Source of the DNA: Trichostrongylus colubriformis
Taxonomy: Eukaryota; Nematoda; Chromadorea; Rhabditida; Trichostrongylidae
Assembly: GCA_963978905.1 (NCBI GenBank)
Contig: OZ022256.1
Coordinates: forward strand, 5,377,501 to 5,441,500
Length of the DNA: 64,000 bases
Direction of reading: 5' to 3'
Shown: positions 9,650-24,810 of the stretch, piece by piece
Layout of the letters: the number at the start of each line of letters is the position of its first letter
Numbering within the stretch: position 1 is the first letter of the stretch
Notes under the pieces: generated by a model
What the model saw: only the letters and a program-made list of their open reading frames with translations
What the model was told of the DNA's origin: nothing
Databases searched by the model: none
Translations under genes and position numbers: made by a program

Positions 9650-11891
9650 TAACAGACACAATGGATCATTCTCTCCAAGGAATCATGGCAAGATTTTGCC
9701 ACTTCGATGAAATAAAATTTACTCAGTTGGCTTCCTTCAGATTCCTTCTTCTCGAAGACGTGGTATAGCACTAATCTTCTTCGGCAGACGGCCACATTTG
9801 TCCTCATAAAAACGGTTCGAAGGTATATTACGCAATTAAAGGAAACCCAATAAGCCATTGAACTGGACTAAGAAAGTTGTTGAGAAAGCGGTTTATAGTA
9901 CTCAGAAAGATTGAGTTTGAGTAAAGGCAAGGTATTCAAGAATGTTACAATATGAATGATATATGGTACCGTGCTCCATGGTGATCGCCGCGTCGCTAAC
10001 GTGGTAGCGACGCAGCGATCGCAGCAGAACGCATCACAAGGCTTCATTTTAGTTTCTACCTTTTCTATCCTTGTTTTTGCGTGACTTTAAAGTCCTCTTC
10101 TTTTTCATCAGAAAACGAGCACATTACCCATGGTCGATGACGCTTTCGTTTCGGAAGGTAAGTATTGGAAAGTATCTTGTAATATTTCGTCAGGAGTTTG
10201 TCCTCATGTTTTTTTTACAGTGGGCTTTCAATTTGCTTGATGAATCGCACTGGCTCTATAGAAACCAAAGAAATAGCGTAACTTGAAAAGGGGGATCCTA
10301 TTCCTTGAGAATTTCCCCTAACGCAACTTTTGAGCCTGCTGATAACGCATTACCTGAAATAATGCTTAGTACAGCAAACATCGCAGTTGACTCCGAGCCT
10401 CATGCAGGACTTTATAGATTCCTTACAAATCAGTAAAGAAATTGTGTTCCTGCTGTTCCTCAGCAGCCCTTCGGTAAGCAACCTCTCTTTCGGTGGCGAG
10501 TGACATTGACTAATTACTTTTGGCCCCGTATGAGAGAAAACAGTGGGTTATGGTTCTAGCACAGCTGGAAGTCCGCCTTTCAGTGTTGCCCCCTTCGCGT
10601 TTGTTATTTAGTGAACTGTGCTTTTCGCTACTGTACTGTATTCTACGGGGACACAAATTTGATGGTTAAGATCCTGGAATTATTCCTCATAAACCTTATA
10701 AAATTGACCGGTCCTTGTGAACTTTTGTCCATAATTTTGACTCGACGAAATGGACAATTCCACCGACCTCTTTCACAAGGGGTTTCTCTCGATGAAGAGA
10801 CTCGAGCGTCAGATGACAATACAGAGAGGCGCGACACCAGGTGGCGCACAGAGTGGACCAAAAAGCCACAATGTACTCGCTCTGAAACGCAGATGGATTG
10901 GGGGATGAACTCCCTATTACTGTAGTGCTGGGCTGATTTCGTCCCTATGTTCCATGCAGACGTTTCTGACGTACATGTAGAGGCATTCTGCATGGTGCTG
11001 TTGGTATCCTGCGTTTGATCCTTGCATTCTAACGACTGGGAAGAACATGGGTGGCGGTCCAGGGTTGCCTCAAATTAATAAGTGCCATGTCTATCTTGGG
11101 ATAGCCTGGCATTCGGAGTGACTTCCTTTAGGGATTTTTCAATAACCACCTAATCCCTAATGCTGTCTTCAAAGTTTAGCCGGGTGGTGACGCAGTTGTC
11201 TGGGCGTTGAATCATACGCGTACAGTACTGTTGGTCAAGTTTGACATTCCACGAGAAGATTGCAGCTCCAGAGACTTTTGCAACTTTGGATAGCTTGAAA
11301 TGATGGACATTTCAATTAGAACTTATTCAGAGTGAGGTAGAGTAGTGAAAGTGGAATGCGTTATGTAATGCCACGATCCATCTTGCTAGCGTGGACATCA
11401 GGTTAGCGTAGGATGTAACGACGGAATACAAGGAATGAGTTTTAAATTTACAGAGATTGTTTTCAGGAACACATTCTTCAATTGCTTCCGTTACAATCTG
11501 ACAATCGAACTCGTTTGATTGCGCTTTACATGTCGATTATGAAATAGTGTGATAGGTTGCAGTGCAGCATAGTACTTCAATTTGCTTTCATATTTTATAT
11601 ACGGAGCAATAGAGTAGTTGTTTTCTTCACCTTGAAAGCCATAACGGGATATCTGTGTTAGACCGCTCAACAAAGATAGATAATATAGCAAAGTTGCCTG
11701 ACACCAGGGTTCTATTCCAATTATTACAGCCAACTCAAGGATCCAAGTGGGTAGACATGGAGGCGATGTGCTGCTGCTTTCGTTGTTATGAGTCTGCAGA
11801 CGACAATAAAGCAAACAATTTATTTCGCACATGACATGTGAGGGGTTACAGTTGCGTAGTCTATGCTCACAGACAAAGAGACATTGGAGGT
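9650..11891. other. Unit 2 spacer between MITE-1 and CAP-A
   Basis: Equivalent of unit 1 positions 1929-4165. It contains the decayed coding relic with the 5-nt duplication just after its splice donor (about 10169), and the 52-codon frame at 10750-10908. Nothing else is supported. Confidence 0.45.
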
Positions 11892-13182
11892 TTACCGTGG
11901 GTCCGTGCTCTCCCTGAAATACAGCCCCATACAAACATGTTTGAGATGACCAAAACAAACATACATTTTGAAAGCGCATTTCAGATCTAGATAATGCGCA
12001 CCATCTTCCGACGTTTCCAGCTTGATACCGCACCCAACCTTTTCAAAATTGGGATCGTTTATCTGAAACATAAGGGCTTCTCCTATTTATGTGTTACCCA
12101 TTCTTCAACAATGATTCTTTTTCCTGAACCAGTAGTAGAGAATGGAGAGCTAAAACTCACCTGATTTTGTCTTTCGAGCATTATTTTATCCAGAGTTTTT
12201 TTCCACGTACCGTCGAACGCACTGTAATGAGCGGTAATTTTGAGCTGGTCAGCCATCTAATAAGGTGAGTTCACAACTATACACAAGAAATGAAATTTGA
12301 TCAGACTTTCGGTTCATTGGAAAGGAGTTCACCTTTTCACTTCGAAACCGCGATGAGAAGATGTTCCTCCTGACAAACCCGTGAAGGCTTCTTTTCCAAG
12401 GTCGCAATTAGTTTCGTATGTCTGTAATTCAGATAATTACTTCCACTAATGGTGATCTAATTGACTAATAGCTGGTCGTTCTACCATAATAATTGAATAA
12501 TGCACTGCGCTCCTAACTACTTTGCGAGCGTGAGTTGGTGCGACAAAGCTGGAACTGGGTTATGATATGGTGTGACATGATGTAGGAGCCACCGGTACCA
12601 ATATCAGCCGAAGTTGTGTAGGAGTAATTTATCGTATCGGTTAACAATGAAATATCGTCGTCGATCGTTAAATATTGCCATGCGCTAAGAGAACATCTAT
12701 ACTCTACATTCGAATAAGACTTTGCTCATTGGCTGTTCTTTCATGGTACTAATAACAACAAAAAACCTACTATCTTACTGACAGAGAGTTTGGTGCGCAT
12801 TTCGTTTATAGAATCAAGCAACGGCGTTCGAATATTTTCAGGAACGTTTTCAGCACAGACGAAAGCTAAAACGGTACTGTACTAAGGTAATCTAATTGTC
12901 AGTTGAACTAAATGGTAACAGACCCTCCGGATCCTCAGCATTTCCTTCGATGAGCAGAAGCACGCAGCATGCCTAAACATCGTAATCGACTTGGTCCTTT
13001 ATGAGTCTTTTTAGGAGTTGCCTGTACTGCTAATTACATACACTATAGTCAAATCTTCTATGTAAATGAAAAAATTGTGCTGCAATATGGGATATTGAAA
13101 TCCATATCAACAAATGGAATTTTTCACAAGAAAAGAGGATTCATTAAGGAGAACGTACTATTGAAAGAATGTTCATGCGCAT
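11892..13182 (-). CDS. CAP-A, unit 2
   Basis: Exons as in unit 1 shifted by 7726. No coding difference was found. A C-to-T change near 12733 lies in the intron between exons 2 and 3, and another near 12119 lies between exons 4 and 5. Confidence 0.66.
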
Positions 13183-14173
13183 CTTCTGCAAACGGCGGAC
13201 TCGAGTTGGTTTCATGGACGCCACGGTGAGCGATCCTTTTAAAGGAGTCAGTCGTGCAATACAGCTTACCAAATATCGAATAATTTCTATGTTATTGAAC
13301 AGCTGTCAAACCGTCAGCTATCGCCAAGAAATTACACTGGGCACAATTTTTTTGTACACTGAAGTTGCTCTACGAAGAAAGAACGTCGAGGTGCGTGGAT
13401 GTGGGTCAATGAGTGCCATGTGAGTGATGGGAATGCCTGAAATGGTTTTAGTAGCCATTTCCAATTCAAATTAATTTTCAGATAGTAATTCTTGCATCTG
13501 ATTGATACGCAAATCCCGATCACAACCTCTCGAATTTCTTCGTCTTATCTGTTAAGTGGGGACGTTTATGCTTGGAAAAGCATCGAAAAGTAAATGTCAA
13601 GGAAATGTCTGTAAGAAGCATAGGTGCGACTCCAACACTTATGGTACTGCCACCACTAAGCAAAAATCAAATGTCATCGGACTGATGTTCGTTGTTGAGA
13701 GCAGTCAAATAAGATTGTGCTGTGTCTTAAGCCCATTAACCGAATTTCAAACAGGTGATGAGTGGAGTTTCCTCGCGCTTTATGTTGAATTACTATTTCT
13801 GCTTATTGCCTCATACCACGGTTATAGTCTCCCGTTCATGTTGCAAAGATGCAGCTGCAATAAGTTTCTGCAGGCATATCGCAGAGAACCGCAACATGGA
13901 TCGACGATGGATCGTGTTGAACAGTTCTTGTGGACGGGTGGAAATAGCGTTAGCCAAACACGGTCAATTTCATCATACTGTTAGTGTGACCAAATTTATT
14001 CAGCAGCATGTCTCTGTGGACCCATTTCCGATCGCATCGTTTTCCAACAAAAACCCTCTTTCTTTTCAATTCTTCTGCTGACAGATGAAGCGGATCCTTT
14101 TATAAGGGTGAGCCGTAATGTGTTGGTACGCCAAACTTGGTCTTGCGCTAGGACGAGACAATCGCTTTTCGGC

Positions 14174-15236
14174 ATGCTCCTTTGCATCGTTTTCATGGTA
14201 TGTTATACAAAATTTCTTTGCCACATTTATACACTTTTCTTAGTGCGAGACACTCTAGCTCATCAGTAGAACTCCTCGGAGATTACGAACATTCTTGAAA
14301 GAATTACAAATACTCGACGAAGGGATGAAAGTTGTGTTATGGTGCAGTAGCTAGGATGAGTGTTAGCATTCATAGAAAAATATCCATGAAACCAGACCAT
14401 AGTTAGCCCCTTCAGATATGTTGCACCCTTTCGTTCACGAGAAGCTATGCCGAAGGTTTGTTTCCAAATATTGTATGATCTCGGTGTGCACCTTCTGTTC
14501 TTATTCTTTTTCCAGAGTACTGTGATCTGAATGTTCCTGGAACTGTAGAGGACGGAGAAAGCGTTCGAGGCATTCTCATGGCTGCCATAAATAGCAAAAA
14601 TGACGACCTTCCAGATACGAGTGATTTGGTGAGTGGCTGACGTTAAACGGAAGAAGGTGATGAGTGAAAGTTCTTCACGAGGCATCACTTTATTTGTGCC
14701 TACAGTTTCGTTCATATGCAGTGAACGAGTTCAGCTTCTTTTCACTCGTATGAAACGACCGTCTTCTTTTACAGGAGTATGACTGCGCTCTTTCCAAATT
14801 AGCTTCCGAGGGAAGTTACAAAGATGGATTCTATGGATTTCATTTTGACGTTACAAGGTGTTTCTGATTTAATCTTAATTTTTGCTTGTCCTCTATCATA
14901 TCTATTCCAAGTTTTTCCTTCTTGTAACCAATTACGTTTGCACTAACTCCAACGGTTCAGCGACTTCAATTTCGATTGGAAAGATTCGATCGAAAAAGCA
15001 CTCAAAAAGGTTGATGATGAACAAGACGATAAAGTATGCAGCTTTTCCCTTTTTCAAAATACTATTTCGAAATTTCGGTAATGGTCTTCTTTGTCTATGA
15101 GTATATGTTTCAGTTCACCACAATGTTTGGCACTGGTCTTGGAAAAATTGGATGCGCCATCACTCTGAACACTCCGCGCGCAGATGGCAAACATGAATTC
15201 AAGCTAAGTTGTAACTACGGACGGACCCAGGAGTGA
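14174..15236 (+). CDS. CAP-B, unit 2
   Basis: Exons as in unit 1 shifted by 7726. The only local changes noticed (about 14319 and 14478) lie in intron 1. Confidence 0.64.
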
Positions 15237-15447
15237 CACAGAAATTTAGGCCTAGCTGCACACATCTATTTCTAAACAGTGTGATACGTTGCAGTGTCGG
15301 TTAATTGCTGCATTCTGAGTCAAATAAATCTGCTCATATTTTACATGTAAAACATTTAGTTTCTACATTTCTATACAACAAATTTAATGAAAAATGAAGC
15401 TGAAGAACTGCATCAGATTACCACTGCACACTGGATTTTCTGTGGTC

Positions 15448-16115
15448 ATGAATTTTCCTAATAGTGATCAAGCACTGTAACTCGAGCTCACATCAGGGCG
15501 TTGACGACAACACTTTTATATAGAGTCGAACACCTACCTGTAGTCAACGAAATGATTGGTGGTAGATGATACTCGCGAATCCTTTGTTGAGCCGGGAGAC
15601 GGTTTGAATGTATTCTAGGCAAAATAACCTCTCTAACGAACCGGTTCGCTTTACTGGTTGGTAGTAGTCTAGAATTCTACCCAGCGATTGACAAGAATAT
15701 CTGTGAAAGTCTTATACACCACCGAGAGCCGTCCTACTCATTCCACATATTTAAGTCTATGGAAAAAACGCATGATTGAAATGCACCGCGAAAAGAGGAT
15801 AGAGGACCGAACCACCGGCCTGGAGTGGTTATGCAGAAACGGTGCCTGGAAAGGGAGCAACATGAAAAAGCGAAAATCACGGTTAACCAGTGGTGTGAAC
15901 AACGGATAGTTGAAGTGCGAGGAGCCATCATTCAGCATGTCCCATGAATATCTGAGATGGGAAATGAACATGGCCAAAATCTAGTCGAAATATCATAAGT
16001 GACGCGCGCCACAAGCAGTTTTCACCTAGATCTTTGAAGTGAGCGACCAGCTAGGAGATGCAGAACGGAGCGCGTGATTTCTAATGTCTCGGTACTGCCA
16101 GCGCTATGCTGTGAA
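15448..16115. mobile_element. RTE remnants, unit 3
   Basis: Same two opposed pieces as at the start of unit 1, with no differences seen. Confidence 0.68.
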
Positions 16116-17089
16116 CCTGGCCTGATCGACCATCGGGCGATAGATTTTACATGTGCGAAAACAAGTTGGGACTTGTTATCGGCTAATTATATTATATTAT
16201 ATTTATTGCATGCACAACAGGTACATGAAGCATGAATTATAAGATAAGTCACTAATAAGAAGTCACTCAATATAAAGAGTTACCCGTCCCCGCCTCAGGC
16301 AGCGAGGGACGAACCACTGCTACCAGTAAGCTGTATGAACGGTGGAATGTGCTTTGATCTTTCATCTGTCTCCGAGTCTTGTGAGAGTACAGCTTATTGG
16401 TAGAATACCAGCTCAATCAAATAAGGCACGGATGCAGACGCGAATATAGACACACGGCGCGACAATAATAGTACAGCCAGACACCAATGGAGATCACTCG
16501 AATACATCGACTCGACTAAAACTGCAGGGGGCTGGACAGAGTATCGCCTAAAGATGGACGGATGCGGGACAGCGGAAGCGGCCGGTTTCCACGTTTGGTC
16601 CGAGCTCGTCTCTCGACCTTCTCCCTCCTCGGCAAGCCACGCCCCGAAAGAGAGATGAGTCATGGGAGAAACCCTTTGAGAATGCCGTTCATGACGGCTC
16701 ACTTATAAGGAAAGTGATCTTTTGACCTGATGGGTTGTCGATGGATTTCTCATGCATGGCGCCATCCACAACGCCATTGTCTGTTTCGTTGGTTCGTTTG
16801 TACCGAGATCACGCACAAAAGACCTTCGACATAACCAGCTAGTCGTGAGAAGAGGTCTATCCATGGGTACCAGTGTGGATGAATACTCAAGGAATTATGG
16901 GATGAAAACAGGCGGATAGCTGATATGAACTTCTCTCATATCCTACTACGTTACAATTACTTCATTTGGTGCTAGCGAGCCACTATGCGGACCGGAAAAG
17001 CGTTTGCATTCACGAAAATGTACATGAGACCTCAAGGCGAATCACCCTGCCGTTGGTCCTCTGAGAGCAGATGCGTATTGGAGGCATAA

Positions 17090-17375
17090 GGCCGCTTCCA
17101 TACTTTGCGCACCGACGCCGTTCACACTACAGTATGGTGTTGTGGCCGATTTCAATCTTGGCGCTGTGCCAATACACGAAGCGGCCACGATCAATACACG
17201 AAGCGGCCACGATCACCTTATTGGCACAGCGCCAAGATTCGAATCGGCCACAACACCATACTGTAGTGTGATTGGGACCGCATTATCTATGGACGCCGTC
17301 ACTCGCGTGACGCGGGCAAGCGCGTGACGCCGGCACGCGCGTGACGGCGTCGGTGCGCAAAGTATGGAAGCGGCC
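17090..17375. mobile_element. MITE-1 copy in unit 3
   Basis: Same site, ends and internal foldback as in unit 1. Confidence 0.88.
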
Positions 17376-19612
17376 TAACAGACACAATGGATCATTCTCT
17401 CCAAGGAATCATGGCAAGATTTTGCCACTTCGATGAAATAAAATTTACTCAGTTGGCTTCCTTCAGATTCCTTCTTCTCGAAGACGTGGTATAGCACTAA
17501 TCTTCTTCGGCAGACGGCCACATTTGTCCTCATAAAAACGGTTCGAAGGTATATTACGCAATTAAAGGAAACCCAATAAGCCATTGAACTGGACTAAGAA
17601 AGTTGTTGAGAAAGCGGTTTATAGTACTCAGAAAGATTGAGTTTGAGTAAAGGCAAGGTATTCAAGAATGTTACAATATGAATGATATATGGTACCGTGC
17701 TCCATGGTGATCGCCGCGTCGCTAACGTGGTAGCGACGCAGCGATCGCAGCAGAACGCATCACAAGGCTTCATTTTAGTTTCTACCTTTTCTATCCTTGT
17801 TTTTGCGTGACTTTAAAGTCCTCTTCTTTTTCATCAGAAAACGAGCACATTACCCATGGTCGATGACGCTTTCGTTTCGGAAGGTAAGTATTGGATCTTG
17901 TAATATTTCGTCAGGAGTTTGTCCTCATGTTTTTTTTACAGTGGGCTTTCAATTTGCTTGATGAATCGCACTGGCTCTATAGAAACCAAAGAAATAGCGT
18001 AACTTGAAAAGGGGGATCCTATTCCTTGAGAATTTCCCCTAACGCAACTTTTGAGCCTGCTGATAACGCATTACCTGAAATAATGCTTAGTACAGCAAAC
18101 ATCGCAGTTGACTCCGAGCCTCATGCAGGACTTTATAGATTCCTTACAAATCAGTAAAGAAATTGTGTTCCTGCTGTTCCTCAGCAGCCCTTCGGTAAGC
18201 AACCTCTCTTTCGGTGGCGAGTGACATTGACTAATTACTTTTGGCCCCGTATGAGAGAAAACAGTGGGTTATGGTTCTAGCACAGCTGGAAGTCCGCCTT
18301 TCAGTGTTGCCCCCTTCGCGTTTGTTATTTAGTGAACTGTGCTTTTCGCTACTGTACTGTATTCTACGGGGACACAAATTTGATGGTTAAGATCCTGGAA
18401 TTATTCCTCATAAACCTTATAAAATTGACCGGTCCTTGTGAACTTTTGTCCATAATTTTGACTCGACGAAATGGACAATTCCACCGACCTCTTTCACAAG
18501 GGGTTTCTCTCGATGAAGAGACTCGAGCGTCAGATGACAATACAGAGAGGCGCGACACCAGGTGGCGCACAGAGTGGACCAAAAAGTCACAATGTACTCG
18601 CTCTGAAACGCAGATGGATTGGGGGATGAACTCCCTATTACTGTAGTGCTGGGCTGATTTCGTCCCTATGTTCCATGCAGACGTTTCTGACGTACATGTA
18701 GAGGCATTCTGCATGGTGCTGTTGGTATCCTGCGTTTGATCCTTGCATTCTAACGACTGGGAAGAACATGGGTGGCGGTCCAGGGTTGCCTCAAATTAAT
18801 AAGTGCCATGTCTATCTTGGGATAGCCTGGCATTCGGAGTGACTTCCTTTAGGGATTTTTCAATAACCACCTAATCCCTAATGCTGTCTTCAAAGTTTAG
18901 CCGGGTGGTGACGCAGTTGTCTGGGCGTTGAATCATACGCGTACAGTACTGTTGGTCAAGTTTGACATTCCACGAGAAGATTGCAGCTCCAGAGACTTTT
19001 GCAACTTTGGATAGCTTGAAATGATGGACATTTCAATTAGAACTTATTCAGAGTGAGGTAGAGTAGTGAAAGTGGAATGCGTTATGTAATGCCACGATCC
19101 ATCTTGCTAGCGTGGACATCAGGTTAGCGTAGGATGTAACGACGGAATACAAGGAATGAGTTTTAAATTTACAGAGATTGTTTTCAGGAACACATTCTTC
19201 AATTGCTTCCGTTACAATCTGACAATCGAACTCGTTTGATTGCGCTTTACATGTCGATTATGAAATAGTGTGATAGGTTGCAGTGCAGCATAGTACTTCA
19301 ATTTGCTTTCATATTTTATATACGGAGCAATAGAGTAGTTGTTTTCTTCACCTTGAAAGCCATAACGGGATATCTGTGTTAGACCGCTCAACAAAGATAG
19401 ATAATATAGCAAAGTTGCCTGACACCAGGGTTCTATTCCAATTATTACAGCCAACTCAAGGATCCAAGTGGGTAGACATGGAGGCGATGTGCTGCTGCTT
19501 TCGTTGTTATGAGTCTGCAGACGACAATAAAGCAAACAATTTATTTCGCACATGACATGTGAGGGGTTACAGTTGCGTAGTCTATGCTCACAGACAAAGA
19601 GACATTGGAGGT

Positions 19613-20903
19613 TTACCGTGGGTCCGTGCTCTCCCTGAAATACAGCCCCATACAAACATGTTTGAGATGACCAAAACAAACATACATTTTGAAAGCGCAT
19701 TTCAGATCTAGATAATGCGCACCATCTTCCGACGTTTCCAGCTTGATACCGCACCCAACCTTTTCAAAATTGGGATCGTTTATCTGAAACATAAGGGCTT
19801 CTCCTATTTATGTGTTACCCATTCTTCAACAATGATTCTTTTTCCTGAACCAGTAGTAGAGAATGGAGAGCTAAAACTCACCTGATTTTGTCTTTCGAGC
19901 ATTATTTTATCCAGAGTTTTTTTCCACGTACCGTCGAACGCACTGTAATGAGCGGTAATTTTGAGCTGGTCAGCCATCTAATAAGGTGAGTTCACAACTA
20001 TACACAAGAAATGAAATTTGATCAGACTTTCGGTTCATTGGAAAGGAGTTCACCTTTTCACTTCGAAACCGCGATGAGAAGATGTTCCTCCTGACAAACC
20101 CGTGAAGGCTTCTTTTCCAAGGTCGCAATTAGTTTCGTATGTCTGTAATTCAGATAATTACTTCCACTAATGGTGATCTAATTGACTAATAGCTGGTCGT
20201 TCTACCATAATAATTGAATAATGCACTGCGCTCCTAACTACTTTGCGAGCGTGAGTTGGTGCGACAAAGCTGGAACTGGGTTATGATATGGTGTGACATG
20301 ATGTAGGAGCCACCGGTACCAATATCAGCCGAAGTTGTGTAGGAGTAATTTATCGTATCGGTTAACAATGAAATATCGTCGTCGATCGTTAAATATTGCC
20401 ATGCGCTAAGAGAACATCTATACTCTACATTCGAATAAGACTTTGCTCATTGGCTGCTCTTTCATGGTACTAATAACAACAAAAAACCTACTATCTTACT
20501 GACAGAGAGTTTGGTGCGCATTTCGTTTATAGAATCAAGCAACGGCGTTCGAATATTTTCAGGAACGTTTTCAGCACAGACGAAAGCTAAAACGGTACTG
20601 TACTAAGGTAATCTAATTGTCAGTTGAACTAAATGGTAACAGACCCTCCGGATCCTCAGCATTTCCTTCGATGAGCAGAAGCACGCAGCATGCCTAAACA
20701 TCGTAATCGACTTGGTCCTTTATGAGTCTTTTTAGGAGTTGCCTGTACTGCTAATTACATACACTATAGTCAAATCTTCTATGTAAATGAAAAAATTGTG
20801 CTGCAATATGGGATATTGAAATCCATATCAACAAATGGAATTTTTCACAAGAAAAGAGGATTCATTAAGGAGAACGTACTATTGAAAGAATGTTCATGCG
20901 CAT
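19613..20903 (-). CDS. CAP-A, unit 3
   Basis: Exons as in unit 1 shifted by 15447. The coding sequence appears identical, and the TATA-like box and AATAAA are kept. Confidence 0.66.
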
Positions 20904-21894
20904 CTTCTGCAAACGGCGGACTCGAGTTGGTTTCATGGACGCCACGGTGAGCGATCCTTTTAAAGGAGTCAGTCGTGCAATACAGCTTACCAAATATCGA
21001 ATAATTTCTATGTTATTGAACAGCTGTCAAACCGTCAGCTATCGCCAAGAAATTACACTGGGCACAATTTTTTTGTACACTGAAGTTGCTCTACGAAGAA
21101 AGAACGTCGAGCTGCGTGGATGTGGGTCAATGAGTGCCATGTGAGTGATGGGAATGCCTGAAATGGTTTTAGTAGCCATTTCCAATTCAAATTAATTTTC
21201 AGATAGTAATTCTTGCATCTGATTGATACGCAAATCCCGATCACAACCTCTCGAATTTCTTCGTCTTATCTGTTAAGTGGGGACGTTTATGCTTGGAAAA
21301 GCATCGAAAAGTAAATGTCAAGGAAATGTCTGTAAGAAGCATAGGTGCGACTCCAACACTTATGGTACTGCCACCACTAAGCAAAAATCAAATGTCATCG
21401 GACTGATGTTCGTTGTTGAGAGCAGTCAAATAAGATTGTGCTGTGTCTTAAGCCCATTAACCGAATTTCAAACAGGTGATGAGTGGAGTTTCCTCGCGCT
21501 TTATGTTGAATTACTATTTCTGCTTATTGCCTCATACCACGGTTATAGTCTCCCGTTCATGTTGCAAAGATGCAGCTGCAATAAGTTTCTGCAGGCATAT
21601 CGCAGAGAACCGCAACATGGATCGACGATGGATCGTGTTGAACAGTTCTTGTGGACGGGTGGAAATAGCGTTAGCCAAACACGGTCAATTTCATCATACT
21701 GTTAGTGTGACCAAATTTATTCAGCAGCATGTCTCTGTGGACCCATTTCCGATCGCATCGTTTTCCAACAAAAACCCTCTTTCTTTTCAATTCTTCTGCT
21801 GACAGATGAAGCGGATCCTTTTATAAGGGTGAGCCGTAATGTGTTGGTACGCCAAACTTGGTCTTGCGCTAGGACGAGACAATCGCTTTTCGGC

Positions 21895-22957
21895 ATGCTC
21901 CTTTGCATCGTTTTCATGGTATGTTATACAAAATTTCTTTGCCACATTTATACACTTTTCTTAGTGCGAGACACTCTAGCTCATCAGTAGAACTCCTCGG
22001 AGATTACGAACATTCTTGAAAGAATTACAAATACTCGACGAAGGGATGAAAGTTGTGTTATGGTGCAGTAGCTAGGATGAGTGTTAGCATTCATAGAAAA
22101 ATATCCATGAAACCAGACCATAGTTAGCCCCTTCAGATATGTTGCACCCTTTCGTTCACGAGAAGCTATGCCGAAGGTTTGTTTCCAAATATTGTATGAG
22201 CTCGGTGTGCACCTTCTGTTCTTATTCTTTTTCCAGAGTACTGTGATCTGAATGTTCCTGGAACTGTAGAGGACGGAGAAAGCGTTCGAGGCATTCTCAT
22301 GGCTGCCATAAATAGCAAAAATGACGACCTTCCAGATACGAGTGATTTGGTGAGTGGCTGACGTTAAACGGAAGAAGGTGATGAGTGAAAGTTCTTCACG
22401 AGGCATCACTTTATTTGTGCCTACAGTTTCGTTCATATGCAGTGAACGAGTTCAGCTTCTTTTCACTCGTATGAAACGACCGTCTTCTTTTACAGGAGTA
22501 TGACTGCGCTCTTTCCAAATTAGCTTCCGAGGGAAGTTACAAAGATGGATTCTATGGATTTCATTTTGACGTTACAAGGTGTTTCTGATTTAATCTTAAT
22601 TTTTGCTTGTCCTCTATCATATCTATTCCAAGTTTTTCCTTCTTGTAACCAATTACGTTTGCACTAACTCCAACGGTTCAGCGACTTCAATTTCGATTGG
22701 AAAGATTCGATCGAAAAAGCACTCAAAAAGGTTGATGATGAACAAGACGATAAAGTATGCAGCTTTTCCCTTTTTCAAAATACTATTTCGAAATTTCGGT
22801 AATGGTCTTCTTTGTCTATGAGTATATGTTTCAGTTCACCACAATGTTTGGCACTGGTCTTGGAAAAATTGGATGCGCCATCACTCTGAACACTCCGCGC
22901 GCAGATGGCAAACATGAATTCAAGCTAAGTTGTAACTACGGACGGACCCAGGAGTGA
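21895..22957 (+). CDS. CAP-B, unit 3
   Basis: Exons as in unit 1 shifted by 15447, with no coding difference seen. Confidence 0.64.
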
Positions 22958-23168
22958 CACAGAAATTTAGGCCTAGCTGCACACATCTATTTCTAAACAG
23001 TGTGATACGTTGCAGTGTCGGTTAATTGCTGCATTCTGAGTCAAATAAATCTGCTCATATTTTACATGTAAAACATTTAGTTTCTACATTTCTATACAAC
23101 AAATTTAATGAAAAATGAAGCTGAAGAACTGCATCAGATTACCACTGCACACTGGATTTTCTGTGGTC

Positions 23169-23836
23169 ATGAATTTTCCTAATAGTGATCAAGCACTGTA
23201 ACTCGAGCTCACATCAGGGCGTTGACGACAACACTTTTATATAGAGTCGAACACCTACCTGTAGTCAACGAAATGATTGGTGGTAGATGATACTCGCGAA
23301 TCCTTTGTTGAGCCGGGAGACGGTTTGAATGTATTCTAGGCAAAATAACCTCTCTAACGAACCGGTTCGCTTTACTGGTTGGTAGTAGTCTAGAATTCTA
23401 CCCAGCGATTGACAAGAATATCTGTGAAAGTCTTATACACCACCGAGAGCCGTCCTACTCATTCCACATATTTAAGTCTATGGAAAAAACGCATGATTGA
23501 AATGCACCGCGAAAAGAGGATAGAGGACCGAACCACCGGCCTGGAGTGGTTATGCAGAAACGGTGCCTGGAAAGGGAGCAACATGAAAAAGCGAAAATCA
23601 CGGTTAACCAGTGGTGTGAACAACGGATAGTTGAAGTGCGAGGAGCCATCATTCAGCATGTCCCATGAATATCTGAGATGGGAAATGAACATGGCCAAAA
23701 TCTAGTCGAAATATCATAAGTGACGCGCGCCACAAGCAGTTTTCACCTAGATCTTTGAAGTGAGCGACCAGCTAGGAGATGCAGAACGGAGCGCGTGATT
23801 TCTAATGTCTCGGTACTGCCAGCGCTATGCTGTGAA
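23169..23836. mobile_element. RTE remnants, unit 4
   Basis: Same two opposed pieces as at the start of unit 1, with no differences seen. Confidence 0.68.
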
Positions 23837-24810
23837 CCTGGCCTGATCGACCATCGGGCGATAGATTTTACATGTGCGAAAACAAGTTGGGACTTGTTAT
23901 CGGCTAATTATATTATATTATATTTATTGCATGCACAACAGGTACATGAAGCATGAATTATAAGATAAGTCACTAATAAGAAGTCACTCAATATAAAGAG
24001 TTACCCGTCCCCGCCTCAGGCAGCGAGGGACGAACCACTGCTACCAGTAAGCTGTATGAACGGTGGAATGTGCTTTGATCTTTCATCTGTCTCCGAGTCT
24101 TGTGAGAGTACAGCTTATTGGTAGAATACCAGCTCAATCAAATAAGGCACGGATGCAGACGCGAATATAGACACACGGCGCGACAATAATAGTACAGCCA
24201 GACACCAATGGAGATCACTCGAATACATCGACTCGACTAAAACTGCAGGGGGCTGGACAGAGTATCGCCTAAAGATGGACGGATGCGGGACAGCGGAAGC
24301 GGCCGGTTTCCACGTTTGGTCCGAGCTCGTCTCTCGACCTTCTCCCTCCTCGGCAAGCCACGCCCCGAAAGAGAGATGAGTCATGGGAGAAACCCTTTGA
24401 GAATGCCGTTCATGACGGCTCACTTATAAGGAAAGTGATCTTTTGACCTGATGGGTTGTCGATGGATTTCTCATGCATGGCGCCATCCACAACGCCATTG
24501 TCTGTTTCGTTGGTTCGTTTGTACCGAGATCACGCACAAAAGACCTTCGACATAACCAGCTAGTCGTGAGAAGAGGTCTATCCATGGGTACCAGTGTGGA
24601 TGAATACTCAAGGAATTATGGGATGAAAACAGGCGGATAGCTGATATGAACTTCTCTCATATCCTACTACGTTACAATTACTTCATTTGGTGCTAGCGAG
24701 CCACTATGCGGACCGGAAAAGCGTTTGCATTCACGAAAATGTACATGAGACCTCAAGGCGAATCACCCTGCCGTTGGTCCTCTGAGAGCAGATGCGTATT
24801 GGAGGCATAA

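Larger units (their letters stand above)
7722..15447 (+). repeat. Tandem array unit 2 (7726 bp)
   Basis: Nearly identical to unit 1 throughout, introns and spacer included. It is 5 bp longer because of a small duplication next to the GTAAGTATTGG motif near 10169. Single-base differences seen include one at about 13391 (C to G) and one at about 14478 (G to T), both outside CAP exons. Confidence 0.97.
15448..23168 (+). repeat. Tandem array unit 3 (7721 bp)
   Basis: Same length and content as unit 1. One visible private change is a C-to-T near 18586, synonymous in the 52-codon frame that starts at unit position 3024. Confidence 0.97.
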